DNA from: Dactylosporangium vinaceum
GTDB lineage: Bacteria; Actinomycetota; Actinomycetes; Mycobacteriales; Micromonosporaceae
Assembly: GCF_019904175.1 (NCBI RefSeq)
Contig: NZ_CP061913.1
Span: 8,804,001-8,868,000 of the forward strand
Length of the DNA: 64,000 nt
Direction of reading: 5' to 3'
Under the pieces are notes generated by a model, which worked only from the letters and a program-made list of their open reading frames with translations, made no database searches and was not told the origin of the DNA. Both the position numbers and the translations under genes were made by a program. This document shows positions 50,003 through 58,302 of the stretch, one piece after another. Within the stretch, counting starts at the first letter, position 1. Each line of letters opens with the position of its first letter.

Positions 50003-51046
50003 CTACGCCGGGGCGGGGCCGGTGGAGCCGCGGATCACCAGCTCGGTGGCGAGCTCGATGTGCAGCGCGTCCAGGTCCTGCCCGGCCAGCATGCGGCTGA
50101 GCAGTGACACCGCCATCCGCCCCATCTCCCCCAGCGGCTGGCGCACCGTGGTCAGCATCGGGCTGGTGGCCCGGCTGACGTCGATGTCGTCGAACCCGGC
50201 GATCGACAGGTCCGCGGGCACCCGCAGCCCCCGCGCGACAGCGGCCTGCAGGGCGCCGACGGCCATCTTGTCGTTGAACGCCACGAGCGCGGTCGGGCGG
50301 TCCGGGCGGTCCAGCAGCTGCGCGGCCAGGTCGCGGCCGGCGTCCACCGTCGGGTCGGTGACCGTGCGCAGCAGGTCCGGCTCGGGGTACATCCCGGCCG
50401 CGACCAGGGGCGCGGCGTATCCGGCCACGCGGTCGCCCATCGCCAGCCACTCCAGCGGCCCGCCGAGCACACCGACGCGGCGGTGCCCCAGCTCGACGAG
50501 GTGGCTCATGAGCCGGCGGGCCCCGGCGAAGTTGGCGGCCGACACGGCGGCGATGTTGCGCGGCGGCGCCGTACGCGGGTCGAGCACCACGAACGGGAAG
50601 CCCCTGTCGCGCAGCCGCTCCAGATCCTCCTGCGGCTCCGGCGGCAGGATCAGGATCGCGCCGGTGACCTGCGGCCACGCGGTGAGCGTGAGCAGCACGT
50701 CGGTGCGCCTCCAGGCCGACTCTCCGGCGTCCACGATCGCGTGCATGCCGTGCGCGTCGAGCGCCTCGGTGACGGCCGAGACGATCAGCCCGAAGTAGTC
50801 GGTCAGCACGTACGGGCAGCGCACGTACACACCGCTGTCCGCCTTCGGGACCCCCGCCCCCCGCCGCCGCGGCGCCCGGTTGCCCAGGCCGCCCATCGCC
50901 TGCAGGACCCGGTCGCGGGTCTCGGCGGCCACGTTGGCCCGCCCGTTGAGCACCCGCGAAACCGTCGCGATCGACAGCCCGGTCTGCGCGGCCACGTCGC
51001 GGATCGTGACGCGCCGGTCGGACGTTGTTTCAGTAACATGTTTCAT
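50003..51046 (-). CDS. LacI-family regulator of the lectin/GH30 unit
   Basis: 347 residues. The LacI HTH and hinge (VTIRDVAAQTGLSIATVSRVLNGRANVAAETRDRVLQAM) is followed by a periplasmic-binding-protein-type sugar domain (ALVAFNDKMAVGALQA, PADLSIAGFDDIDVSRATSP, LTTVRQPLGEMGRMA). It is directly upstream of the beta-helix and GH30 genes on the same strand, so it likely controls them in response to a glycan fragment. The hexamer TGAAAC occurs twice, 13 bases apart, at its own start, and TTTCTGAAA is at 49951-49959 in front of the beta-helix gene. These may be operator parts. Confidence 0.9.
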   Translation of the reverse strand: MKHVTETTSDRRVTIRDVAAQTGLSIATVSRVLNGRANVAAETRDRVLQAMGGLGNRAPRRRGAGVPKADSGVYVRCPYVLTDYFGLIVSAVTEALDAHGMHAIVDAGESAWRRTDVLLTLTAWPQVTGAILILPPEPQEDLERLRDRGFPFVVLDPRTAPPRNIAAVSAANFAGARRLMSHLVELGHRRVGVLGGPLEWLAMGDRVAGYAAPLVAAGMYPEPDLLRTVTDPTVDAGRDLAAQLLDRPDRPTALVAFNDKMAVGALQAAVARGLRVPADLSIAGFDDIDVSRATSPMLTTVRQPLGEMGRMAVSLLSRMLAGQDLDALHIELATELVIRGSTGPAPA

Positions 51047-51174
51047 CGGCGAACACAGTACCCGGCGCGGCCCCCTCGCCGCTGTCCCGCACCGCCCGGG
51101 CCCGCGGCGCCACGAGGATGCTCAATTTTCCCGGCCACCTGAACCGATCAGGCGTTTTTGCAGTAGTAAGGTGT

Positions 51175-52065
51175 GTGACCTCTTCGACCGCGGCGCACGC
51201 TGAGCTCGTTCGCAAGTACTACGACCAGAACACGGCCGCATTCGACCGGCTCGGTCAGGGCGGCGCCTCGATCCATCGCGCGGTCTGGGCGCCCGGCGTC
51301 CGGACGCGGGCCGAGTCGTTCCACTACGTCGACGAGCTCATCCTCGCCGCGCTGCCCATCGATGTGACGCAGCCCGCGGGCCGACCGGACGTCACCGACC
51401 GGCAGCCCACTGTCGTCGATCTCGGCTGCGGGCTCGGGGCCAGCCTGATGTATCTGGCCGGGCGCGCGCCGATCCGCGGTGTGGGGCTCACGATCAGCCC
51501 GAAGCAGGCCGAGGGCGCGACGCGGCTGCTCGACGCGGCCGGGCTCGGGGATCGGGTGCGCTGCCGGGAGGGGAACTACCTGGAGGTGCCGGCGGATCTG
51601 TACGCCACGGCGGACCTGGTGTTCTCGATCGAGGCGTTCCTGCACAGCCCCGACGCTTCCGGTTACTTCCGGGAGGCGGCGCGGGTGCTGCGGCCGGGCG
51701 GGCGGCTCATGGTGTGCGACGACTTCCTGACGCCGGAAGCGGCCGGGGCGACCGGGCCGCGGGGGCGGCGGCTGGCCGAGTTCCGCGACGGGTGGCGGGT
51801 CGGATCGCTGCTGACGGTGGCGCAGGTCCAGGCCGCGGCCGCCGACCACGGCCTGGAGCTGATCCAGCAGGTCGACCTGACCCCCTACCTGGAGCTGCGC
51901 CGGCCCCGGGACCGGTTCATCGCCGCGCTGGTGGCGGCGGGGCGCCCGCTGCGGCTGTCCGGCGAATACTGGAAGATGCTGGCCGGCGGCGACGCCCTGC
52001 AGTGGTGCCTGCTCAACGGCCTGCTGGACTACCGCGTCCTGGCGTTCCGGGCGCGCGCCAACTAG
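51175..52065 (+). CDS. SAM-dependent methyltransferase (GPP methyltransferase-like)
   Basis: 296 residues, class I fold. Motif I is VVDLGCGLGASLMYLAG (82-98), then VGLTISPKQAEGATRL, GNYLEVP, DLVFSIEAFLHSPDASGYFREAARVLRPGGRLMVCDD and a C-terminal YWKMLAGGDALQWCLL. The arrangement is like geranyl-diphosphate C-methyltransferases and sterol/small-molecule methyltransferases. No terpene cyclase is adjacent, so the substrate is open. GTG 51175 begins the family-like VTSSTAAHAELVRKYYDQNTAAFDRLGQGG; a longer frame from 51118 has no support. Confidence 0.82.
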   Translation: MTSSTAAHAELVRKYYDQNTAAFDRLGQGGASIHRAVWAPGVRTRAESFHYVDELILAALPIDVTQPAGRPDVTDRQPTVVDLGCGLGASLMYLAGRAPIRGVGLTISPKQAEGATRLLDAAGLGDRVRCREGNYLEVPADLYATADLVFSIEAFLHSPDASGYFREAARVLRPGGRLMVCDDFLTPEAAGATGPRGRRLAEFRDGWRVGSLLTVAQVQAAAADHGLELIQQVDLTPYLELRRPRDRFIAALVAAGRPLRLSGEYWKMLAGGDALQWCLLNGLLDYRVLAFRARAN

Positions 52066-52071
52066 CCGCGA

Positions 52072-52944
52072 CTAGATCAGTGCCCGGATGGCGTCCATGG
52101 CCTTGAGCCGCGCCGGCCCCTTGCCCAGCAGGCCGTCCGGGACGATGAACTCCTCCAGACCGATGCTCCGGTACTCGTCCAGGACGTCCCGCAGCGCGTC
52201 GGGCGAGCCGCCGACGACCGGAAACGCCACGTCCGGCACGGGCCCGTCGACCACGACGAGCGCCTGGGCGGTGCGGGCGATCGTGGCCGGGTCCCGACCC
52301 TGGCGCGCGCAGTACTCGTCGAGCACCGCCGACTTGTGGGCGATCAGGTCGGGCTTGCCCCAGGTGTTCCACGCGTCCGCGTACTTCGCGACGATCCCGA
52401 GCATCCGCTTCTCGCCGCCGCCCCCGATCAGGATCGGCAGCGGCGACTGCACCGGCTTCGGCTCGCACACGGCGTCGGTGAGCCGGTAATACTCCCCGGC
52501 GAAGCTGGTGACCGGCCGGCGCAGCAGCCCGTGCAGCACCTCCAGCGCCTCGACGAACCGGTCCAGCCGCTGCTTCACCGGCGGCAGCTCGATCCCGTAC
52601 TGCTCGTGCTCGTTGAGCTGCCAGCCCGCACCGACCCCGAGCGTGAACCGGCCGCCGGTCACGTGGTCGAGGGTGGCCGCCATGTTCGCGAGGACGGCCG
52701 GGTGGCGGTACGTGTTGCCGTAGACGAGCGTCCCCAGCCGGACCCGGGGCACAGCGGCACCGAGCGCGGTGATCAGCGTGGCGCACTCGAGCGTCGGCCC
52801 GTGCGGGTCGCGCCCGGGCACCGCGTTGGGCATGAAGTGGTCGGCCACGTAGACGCCGTCCCACCCGGTCGCCTCCGCGTGCGCGGCCACCTCGAGGATC
52901 TCGTCGTACCGCTGCGCGGCACCGGGCCAGATCGAAAGTCGCAT
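52072..52944 (-). CDS. LLM-class F420-dependent oxidoreductase
   Basis: 290 residues, luciferase-like TIM barrel. GWDGVYVADHFMPNA, TLITALGAAVPRVRLGTLVYGNTYRHPAVLANMAATLDHVTGGRFTLGVGAGWQ and PILIGGGGEKRMLGIVAKYADAWN are the cofactor and substrate-binding segments of the F420-type group. The substrate is unknown. It converges on the methyltransferase gene with six bases between stops. Confidence 0.9.
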   Translation of the reverse strand: MRLSIWPGAAQRYDEILEVAAHAEATGWDGVYVADHFMPNAVPGRDPHGPTLECATLITALGAAVPRVRLGTLVYGNTYRHPAVLANMAATLDHVTGGRFTLGVGAGWQLNEHEQYGIELPPVKQRLDRFVEALEVLHGLLRRPVTSFAGEYYRLTDAVCEPKPVQSPLPILIGGGGEKRMLGIVAKYADAWNTWGKPDLIAHKSAVLDEYCARQGRDPATIARTAQALVVVDGPVPDVAFPVVGGSPDALRDVLDEYRSIGLEEFIVPDGLLGKGPARLKAMDAIRALI

Positions 52945-52948
52945 GACC

Positions 52949-53590
52949 TCATCTTGCCGCGAGCGCCACGTCCGCGTCGGTGCAGACCGGCAGCCCGGGG
53001 TCCGGCTGGTCGTCGGCGCCGCCCAGGAAGTACACCTCGGGAACGAAGCCCCAGGCGCCGGAGTGCTGATCGCCCTGGGTGAGTGCCCACCAGGAGTGCC
53101 GGGCCGCGCCCAGCCCGTACTGCGGCGGGAACTCGAAGGTCGCCCCGCGCGTGTGACAGCGGAAGTACTGCTCACCGGCTTCCCGGTACAGCTGGTTGAC
53201 CGCGCCCTCGGCCTGCGGCCACGGCGAGCGGAACACGGGGACCCGCGTCATCGCCGCGCTCGTGCGGGGGCTGCTCCAGACCAGCGGGCAGCGGTACGGC
53301 AGCGCCTGTTTCTTGGGCTCCCGATCGACCCAGACACAGGGGTGGCTGTCCCCGCTCTCACCGACCATGCCGTCACTGCCCTGCACCGTGCGCCCCGGCT
53401 GCGGCGCGGTCACGGTCGGCGACGGCACCGGCGGCGCGTAGGCCACCTGCTTGCGCGCGACGGCCGGGAATGCGGCACCGGCGAACGTCTCACGCTGCGC
53501 CGCGACCGCGACGGCCGTGCCGAGCGCGACCGAAGCCGCAACGGCCGACACGACCACGGCCGTCCACGCGGTCGGACCCATCCGGCTCAT
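52949..53590 (-). CDS. Exported protein of unknown function
   Basis: 213 residues. A signal peptide or anchor (about 7-32, AWTAVVVSAVAASVALGTAVAVAAQ) is followed by a Pro/Thr-rich linker and a compact domain with four Cys (HPCVWVD, YRCPLVWSS, YFRCHTR, PVCTDAD) and many aromatics (EFPPQYGLGAARHSWWALTQGDQHSGAWGFVPEVYF). The WWALTQGDQHSGAWGFVP part resembles SH3-like segments of secreted actinomycete proteins, which is weak evidence. ATG 53590 is used. It ends four bases before the LLM gene starts, so they are probably one unit. Confidence 0.72.
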   Translation of the reverse strand: MSRMGPTAWTAVVVSAVAASVALGTAVAVAAQRETFAGAAFPAVARKQVAYAPPVPSPTVTAPQPGRTVQGSDGMVGESGDSHPCVWVDREPKKQALPYRCPLVWSSPRTSAAMTRVPVFRSPWPQAEGAVNQLYREAGEQYFRCHTRGATFEFPPQYGLGAARHSWWALTQGDQHSGAWGFVPEVYFLGGADDQPDPGLPVCTDADVALAAR

Positions 53591-53751
53591 CGCTCGCCAC
53601 CTCCAGCCCGAACGCTAGGACCGAAGCGGACGCAGCGCCATCGGACGAATACCCAACGCTCGTTCGGGGTCGTCGCAACGTGCGGCCGGATCACCGGAAC
53701 GGACGGTCCGGCGGCCAGGTCGACCCGAGCGCCATCGGGTGTGCCCCGTGC

Positions 53752-54954
53752 TCACGCCGGCCACACCGACACCCGCTCGCGATGGCAGGCCACCAGCGCG
53801 GCGGTCACGATGCACTGCGGCGGCGCCGGCCAGTGCTCCGTGCGGCCCAGCACCCGCACCGCGCCGGTGACCAGGTCCAGCCGGGCGATGAGCGAGCCGC
53901 CGGGATTGCGGCCGGTCACCAGGGCGGCCCGGCCCGGCAGCGCGGCCACCACGTCCCACGCGCCGAACCGCCGCACGATCCGGCCCGTCGCGGCGTCCAC
54001 GACGACGGCACCGACGGCCGGGTCGGCGGCGTTCGGCGTCGGCGCGGTCGCCCACAGGTGCCCGGCGTCGAACGGGCCCAGGTCGGACCAGCCCGCGAGG
54101 CTCCACCGCTCGGCGCCGGTGTCCGGGTCGACGACGGTGGTCCGCCCGACGCTGCCGGTGCACAGCAGCGTCCCGCACCACCACAGCCCGCCGCTGGCCG
54201 CCATCGTGGTGTGCCGCCACAGCCGGCGGCCGGTCGTCAGGTCGAAGACCTCGGTGTTCAGCAGCGTGCTGCGCTCGAAGCGGTAGGCCAGCAGCCGGTC
54301 GCCGGAGATGTCGAAGCCGTCGACCGGGCCGAGGTCCGCCAGCGCGACAGTGCGGGTGACAGCGGCCGAATCGGCGTCGCGGATGCGCAGCGGGCCGCCG
54401 GGCTCGAGGTCGGCGATCTCGAACCGGCCGTCGGCGGTCCGCAGCACCCGCCGGAACGACGGCGTGGCCAGCTCCCAGCGCACCGCGCCCGTCGCGATGT
54501 CCAGCCCGAGCAGGCGCTCGTTCGCGCGGGCGATCACGAGACGGGCGGTGGAGGAGGCGGCCGGGTCGAGCCCGTCGCGCCGCCAGACCTCGGCGCCCGT
54601 CGCGGCGTCGAGACCGACGAGCCCCGACGAGCCGGCCAGGACCACCCGGCCCCCGGCCGCCGTCACGAGCTCGGTGCCGGGCTCGGCCGGGACGCTCCAG
54701 CGCCGGGTGCCGCCCGGCATCCGGTACGCCGCCACGGCCGTGCGCATCAGCAGGAACAGCGCGTCGCCGTCGGCCCGCAGGTCACCGATCCCGTCGCCCT
54801 CCAGCACGACGGCCGGGGCCGATGGCGTGCCCGGGGCGCCCCCGGCAAGCAGCAGCGTGAGCGCCAGCAGCACCGGCAGGGCCCGGCGGCGGCGGGCGGG
54901 CCGCGGCGGGGCCGGCGCCGGTCCGGCCGGGCCCGGCAGGTCGAGATCGATCAC
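53752..54954 (-). CDS. PQQ-like beta-propeller protein, membrane-anchored
   Basis: 400 residues. A basic N-terminus and one span (near 24-42) are followed by a seven-to-eight-blade propeller with PQQ-type repeats (GLVGLDAATGAEVWRRDG, RLLGLDIATGAVRWELA, EVFDLTTGRRLWRH, TTVVDPDTGAERWSLAG, GAVVVDAATGRIVRRFG). It has two Cys in WWCGTLLCTG. There are no catalytic residues; such proteins are scaffolds or binding proteins outside the cell. GTG 54954 has CATACT six bases upstream, a leaderless layout; TTG 54975 is an alternative start. Confidence 0.78.
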   Translation of the reverse strand: MIDLDLPGPAGPAPAPPRPARRRRALPVLLALTLLLAGGAPGTPSAPAVVLEGDGIGDLRADGDALFLLMRTAVAAYRMPGGTRRWSVPAEPGTELVTAAGGRVVLAGSSGLVGLDAATGAEVWRRDGLDPAASSTARLVIARANERLLGLDIATGAVRWELATPSFRRVLRTADGRFEIADLEPGGPLRIRDADSAAVTRTVALADLGPVDGFDISGDRLLAYRFERSTLLNTEVFDLTTGRRLWRHTTMAASGGLWWCGTLLCTGSVGRTTVVDPDTGAERWSLAGWSDLGPFDAGHLWATAPTPNAADPAVGAVVVDAATGRIVRRFGAWDVVAALPGRAALVTGRNPGGSLIARLDLVTGAVRVLGRTEHWPAPPQCIVTAALVACHRERVSVWPA

Positions 54955-55039
54955 CGCATCAGTATGTTTCGGCAACGCACGACAAGCTTGCCCCGAGCGG
55001 GCGCCGGTTGTTCAGCATCCCGTTCTAGCGTCCGGGGGC

Positions 55040-57100
55040 ATGGCTCACGTCGATCGTCGTACATTTCTGCAGATGGCGGCGGCCGCCGCCGTCCCGCTGC
55101 CGTTCGAGCAGGCCCTGTCGATCCCGGCCCACAACCGGCACGGGTCGATCGAGGACGTGGAACACGTCATCTTCCTGATGCAGGAGAACCGCTCGTTCGA
55201 CCACTACCTCGGCTCGCTGCGCGGGGTCCGCGGCTACGCCGACCCGCACCCGGTGCGGCTGCCCGGCGGCAGGAGCGTCTTCCACCAGCCGAACGGCGCC
55301 GGCGAGGTGCTGCCGTTCCGGCCCGAGGTGCAGGACATGGGCAAGACGTTCCTGCCCGACCCGCCGCACGGTTGGAACGACACCCACGGTGCCTGGAACG
55401 GCGGGCGCTACGACGGCTGGGTGCCCAACAAGGGCGTCACCACCATGACCATGCACACCCGCAAGGACCTGCCCTACCAGTACGCCCTGGCCGACGCGTT
55501 CACGGTGTGCGACAACTACCACTGCTCACTGCTGGGCCCGACCGACCCCAACCGGTACCACATGTGGAGCGGTTGGGTCGGCAACGACGGCAAGGGCGGC
55601 GGGCCGGTCATCACCAACGCCGAGGCGGGCTACGACTGGTCGACCTACCCGGAGCGGCTGGATCGGGCCGGGATCTCCTGGAAGGTCTACCAGGACATCG
55701 GCCTCGGGCTCACCGCCGACGGGTTCTGGGGCTGGACGAGCGATCCGTTCATCGGCAACTACGGTGACAACTCGCTGCTGTACTTCCACCAGTACCAGAA
55801 CGCCGCGCCCGGCACACCGCCGGCGAAGGCGAAGCAGGGCACCGAGATCAACAAGCAGGGCCGCAGCCCGGACGCGCTGCTGGCCGACTTCCGCGCGGAC
55901 GTGGAGCACGGCACGCTGCCGGCCGTCTCCTGGATCGTGGCTCCGGAGGCCTACACCGAGCATCCGAACTGGGAGCCCGACTACGGCACCTGGTACGTCT
56001 CCCAGGTCATCGACATCCTCGCCAGGCACCCCGAGGTGTGGAGCAAGATGGCCCTGTTCATCACCTACGACGAGGAGGGCGGCTTCTTCGACCACCTCGT
56101 GCCGCCGACCCCGCCCGCGAGCCGGGCCGAGGGCCTGTCGACGGTCCCGGTGACGAACGAGATCTACCCCGGCTCCGCGGACCACCCGGCCGGCCCCTAC
56201 GGGCTCGGCGTGCGGGTACCGATGATCATCGTTTCGCCGTGGACCCGCGGCGGCTACGTGAACTCGGAGCTGTTCGACCACACGTCGCTGATCCGCTTCC
56301 TGGAACGCCGCTTCGCGCGCGGCGACAAGGACCTGATCGAGTCCAACATCACCCCGTGGCGGCGGGCCGTCACCGGCGATCTGACCTCGGCGTTCGACTT
56401 CAGGACCCCGAACGCGTCGCGCCGCGTCGACCTGCCCGGCACCGCCGGGCTCAAGCCCGCCGACCTGACCCGCCAGCCGGACCAGGTGCCGGTCCCGCCG
56501 GCCGGCGGCCGGGTGCCGGCCCAGGAGCGCGGCGTCCGCCCGGCCCGGGCCCTGCCCTACGCGCTGCACGCCGACGGCCGCCCGTCCGCCGGCGCGTTCG
56601 CCGTCGACTTCCGCAACGCGGGCCGGGCCACCGGGGTCTACCAGGTCCGCTCGGCCGACCCCGCGACCCCGCCGCGCACCTACACCGTCGAGCCGGACAA
56701 GCAGGTCACCGACGTGTGGCCCGCCGACAGGGGCTTCGACCTGGAGGTGCACGGCCCGAACGGCTTCTTCCGCCGCTTCGCCGCCGGCCCGCGCCACCCG
56801 GGCGTGACGGTCCGCGCCCGCTACGACGCCGGCGGCCGGGACATCGTGCTGGAGTTCGCCAACAAGGGCGCCCAGCGGGTCGACCTCACCGTCGCCGACC
56901 GCTACACCGGCCACCCGGTGCGGCTGTCGCTGCGCGCCGCAGAGACCAGGACGCAGGCGTTCGCACTGCAGAAGAGCCGGGGGTGGTACGGCCTGTCGGT
57001 CACCGTCCCCGGAGACGCCGCCTTCGCCGTGGAGTACGCCGGCCACGTCGAGAACGGCGAGGAGTCGATAAGCGACCCGCTCATGGGCGGCCTGATCTGA
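55040..57100 (+). CDS. Phosphocholine-preferring phospholipase C, Tat-exported
   Basis: 686 residues. The N-terminus MAHVDRRTFLQMAAAAAVPLP is a twin-arginine signal (RRTFLQ). The catalytic domain of the phosphoesterase/acid-phosphatase-like PLC family has ENRSFDHYLGSLRGVRGYADP (49-69), FTVCDNYHCSLLGPTDPNR, ALFITYDEEGGFFDHLVPP and the late FDHTSLIRFLERRF. Two C-terminal beta-domains (about 505-585 and 590-675, with GVYQVRS...TYTVEPDKQVTD and IVLEFANKGAQRVDLTVADRYTG) are those of bacterial PlcC-type enzymes. It hydrolyses membrane phospholipids outside the cell, for phosphate supply or predation. Confidence 0.93.
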   Translation: MAHVDRRTFLQMAAAAAVPLPFEQALSIPAHNRHGSIEDVEHVIFLMQENRSFDHYLGSLRGVRGYADPHPVRLPGGRSVFHQPNGAGEVLPFRPEVQDMGKTFLPDPPHGWNDTHGAWNGGRYDGWVPNKGVTTMTMHTRKDLPYQYALADAFTVCDNYHCSLLGPTDPNRYHMWSGWVGNDGKGGGPVITNAEAGYDWSTYPERLDRAGISWKVYQDIGLGLTADGFWGWTSDPFIGNYGDNSLLYFHQYQNAAPGTPPAKAKQGTEINKQGRSPDALLADFRADVEHGTLPAVSWIVAPEAYTEHPNWEPDYGTWYVSQVIDILARHPEVWSKMALFITYDEEGGFFDHLVPPTPPASRAEGLSTVPVTNEIYPGSADHPAGPYGLGVRVPMIIVSPWTRGGYVNSELFDHTSLIRFLERRFARGDKDLIESNITPWRRAVTGDLTSAFDFRTPNASRRVDLPGTAGLKPADLTRQPDQVPVPPAGGRVPAQERGVRPARALPYALHADGRPSAGAFAVDFRNAGRATGVYQVRSADPATPPRTYTVEPDKQVTDVWPADRGFDLEVHGPNGFFRRFAAGPRHPGVTVRARYDAGGRDIVLEFANKGAQRVDLTVADRYTGHPVRLSLRAAETRTQAFALQKSRGWYGLSVTVPGDAAFAVEYAGHVENGEESISDPLMGGLI

Positions 57101-57104
57101 CCCG

Positions 57105-57120
57105 CCCGCCGGCCGGCGGG
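57105..57120. terminator. GC palindrome between convergent phospholipase and LacI genes
   Basis: CCCGCCGGCCGGCGGG is a perfect 16-base palindrome 4 bases after the phospholipase stop. A second short hairpin (GTCCG/CGGAC) follows. It is a likely terminator. Confidence 0.55.
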
Positions 57121-57168
57121 GCGCCGCTCCCGTCCGGCCGCTCGCGGACAGGTGGGCGACCGGACGTG

Positions 57169-58206
57169 TCAGGCCGAGGCCCGGACGATGAGCTCCGGGT
57201 TGAAGATGACCGACCGCGGGGTGCGCTGCGGCTCGCGGATGCGGGTCATGAGCAGCTGGGCCATCTCCCCCGCCATCTCCTCGACCGGCTGGCGGACGGT
57301 GGTCAGCGGCGGGTGGCACTCCAGCGCCGCCGTGCTGTCGTCGAAGCCGATCACCGCCACCTCGTCCGGCACCTTGCGGCCGGTCTCCTGCACGACCCGC
57401 AGGGCGCCGTCGGCCATCAGGTCGTTGGCCACGAAGATCCCGTCCACGTCCGGGTGCTCGGTGAGCAGGCGGCGGGCAGCGCGCTCGCCGCCGGAGCGGG
57501 TGAAGTCGCCCTCCACGTGCCGCGGCTCCAGGCCGTGGGCGCGGACGGACTGCTCGAAGGCGGCCAGGCGGTCCTGGGCGGCCGGCATGTCCAGCGGGCC
57601 GGTGATCGTGGCGAGGCTGCGGCGGCCGAGGCCGGCCAGGTGGTCGACGGCCAGCCGGACGCCGGCCCACTGGTCGACGTCGACGTAGCTGATGGTGACC
57701 GGGTGGCCGGGGCGGCACGAGAGCACGACCGGCACGCCGAGCTCGACGAGCTGGCCGGGGAGCGGGTCGTCGACGTGGCTGGAGATCAGCAGCGCGCCGT
57801 CGACGTGGCCCTGGCGGAGGTACCGCAGCAGGTGCGGGCGCGCGGGCGGGTCGGCGAGGAAGATGACCAGGTGGATGCCCAGCGGGCGGAGGACCTCCTG
57901 GGCACCGGCGGTGATGCGGCCCAGGAACGGGTCGGTGAACATGCGGGTCAGGAACGGGGTGGAGTACCCGCGGTTCTCCGGCTCCGAGACCACCAGTGCG
58001 ATCGAGTCCGTACGGCCCGTGACCAGCGAACGGGCGGCCAGGTTCGGCACGTATCCGGTCGCGGCGATGGCCCGCTCGACCGTCCGGCGCAGCTCCGGAT
58101 CGACGGTCTGCACACCGTTGATGACCCGGGACACCGTGGCGCGTGACACTCCTGCGTAGTTGGCGACCTGCTCGAGGGTGGGCGGTCGCGAATCGCTGCC
58201 CGTCAT
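57169..58206 (-). CDS. LacI-family regulator, probable repressor of the GH16 gene
   Basis: 345 residues. HTH and hinge: TLEQVANYAGVSRATVSRVINGVQTVDPELRRTVERAIAATGYVPNLAARSL. The sugar-binding domain has LALVVSEPENR-type first strand, GIFVANDLMADGALRV, VAVIGFDDSTAALECHPPLTTVRQPVEEM. CebR/BglR-type relatives bind GAGCGCTC palindromes. Three such sites lie upstream of the GH16 gene, which precedes this gene on the same strand (96-base gap). Induction by a beta-glucan oligosaccharide is the natural inference. Confidence 0.92.
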   Translation of the reverse strand: MTGSDSRPPTLEQVANYAGVSRATVSRVINGVQTVDPELRRTVERAIAATGYVPNLAARSLVTGRTDSIALVVSEPENRGYSTPFLTRMFTDPFLGRITAGAQEVLRPLGIHLVIFLADPPARPHLLRYLRQGHVDGALLISSHVDDPLPGQLVELGVPVVLSCRPGHPVTISYVDVDQWAGVRLAVDHLAGLGRRSLATITGPLDMPAAQDRLAAFEQSVRAHGLEPRHVEGDFTRSGGERAARRLLTEHPDVDGIFVANDLMADGALRVVQETGRKVPDEVAVIGFDDSTAALECHPPLTTVRQPVEEMAGEMAQLLMTRIREPQRTPRSVIFNPELIVRASA

Positions 58207-58302
58207 GGTTGTCACGGTAGATCGTGCCCCGAGCCGGTGAGGAGCCGCGGGTGGACGGACCTTCATGTCACGTCCCCCCGCGGCCAGATCAATCGATGGA
58301 AA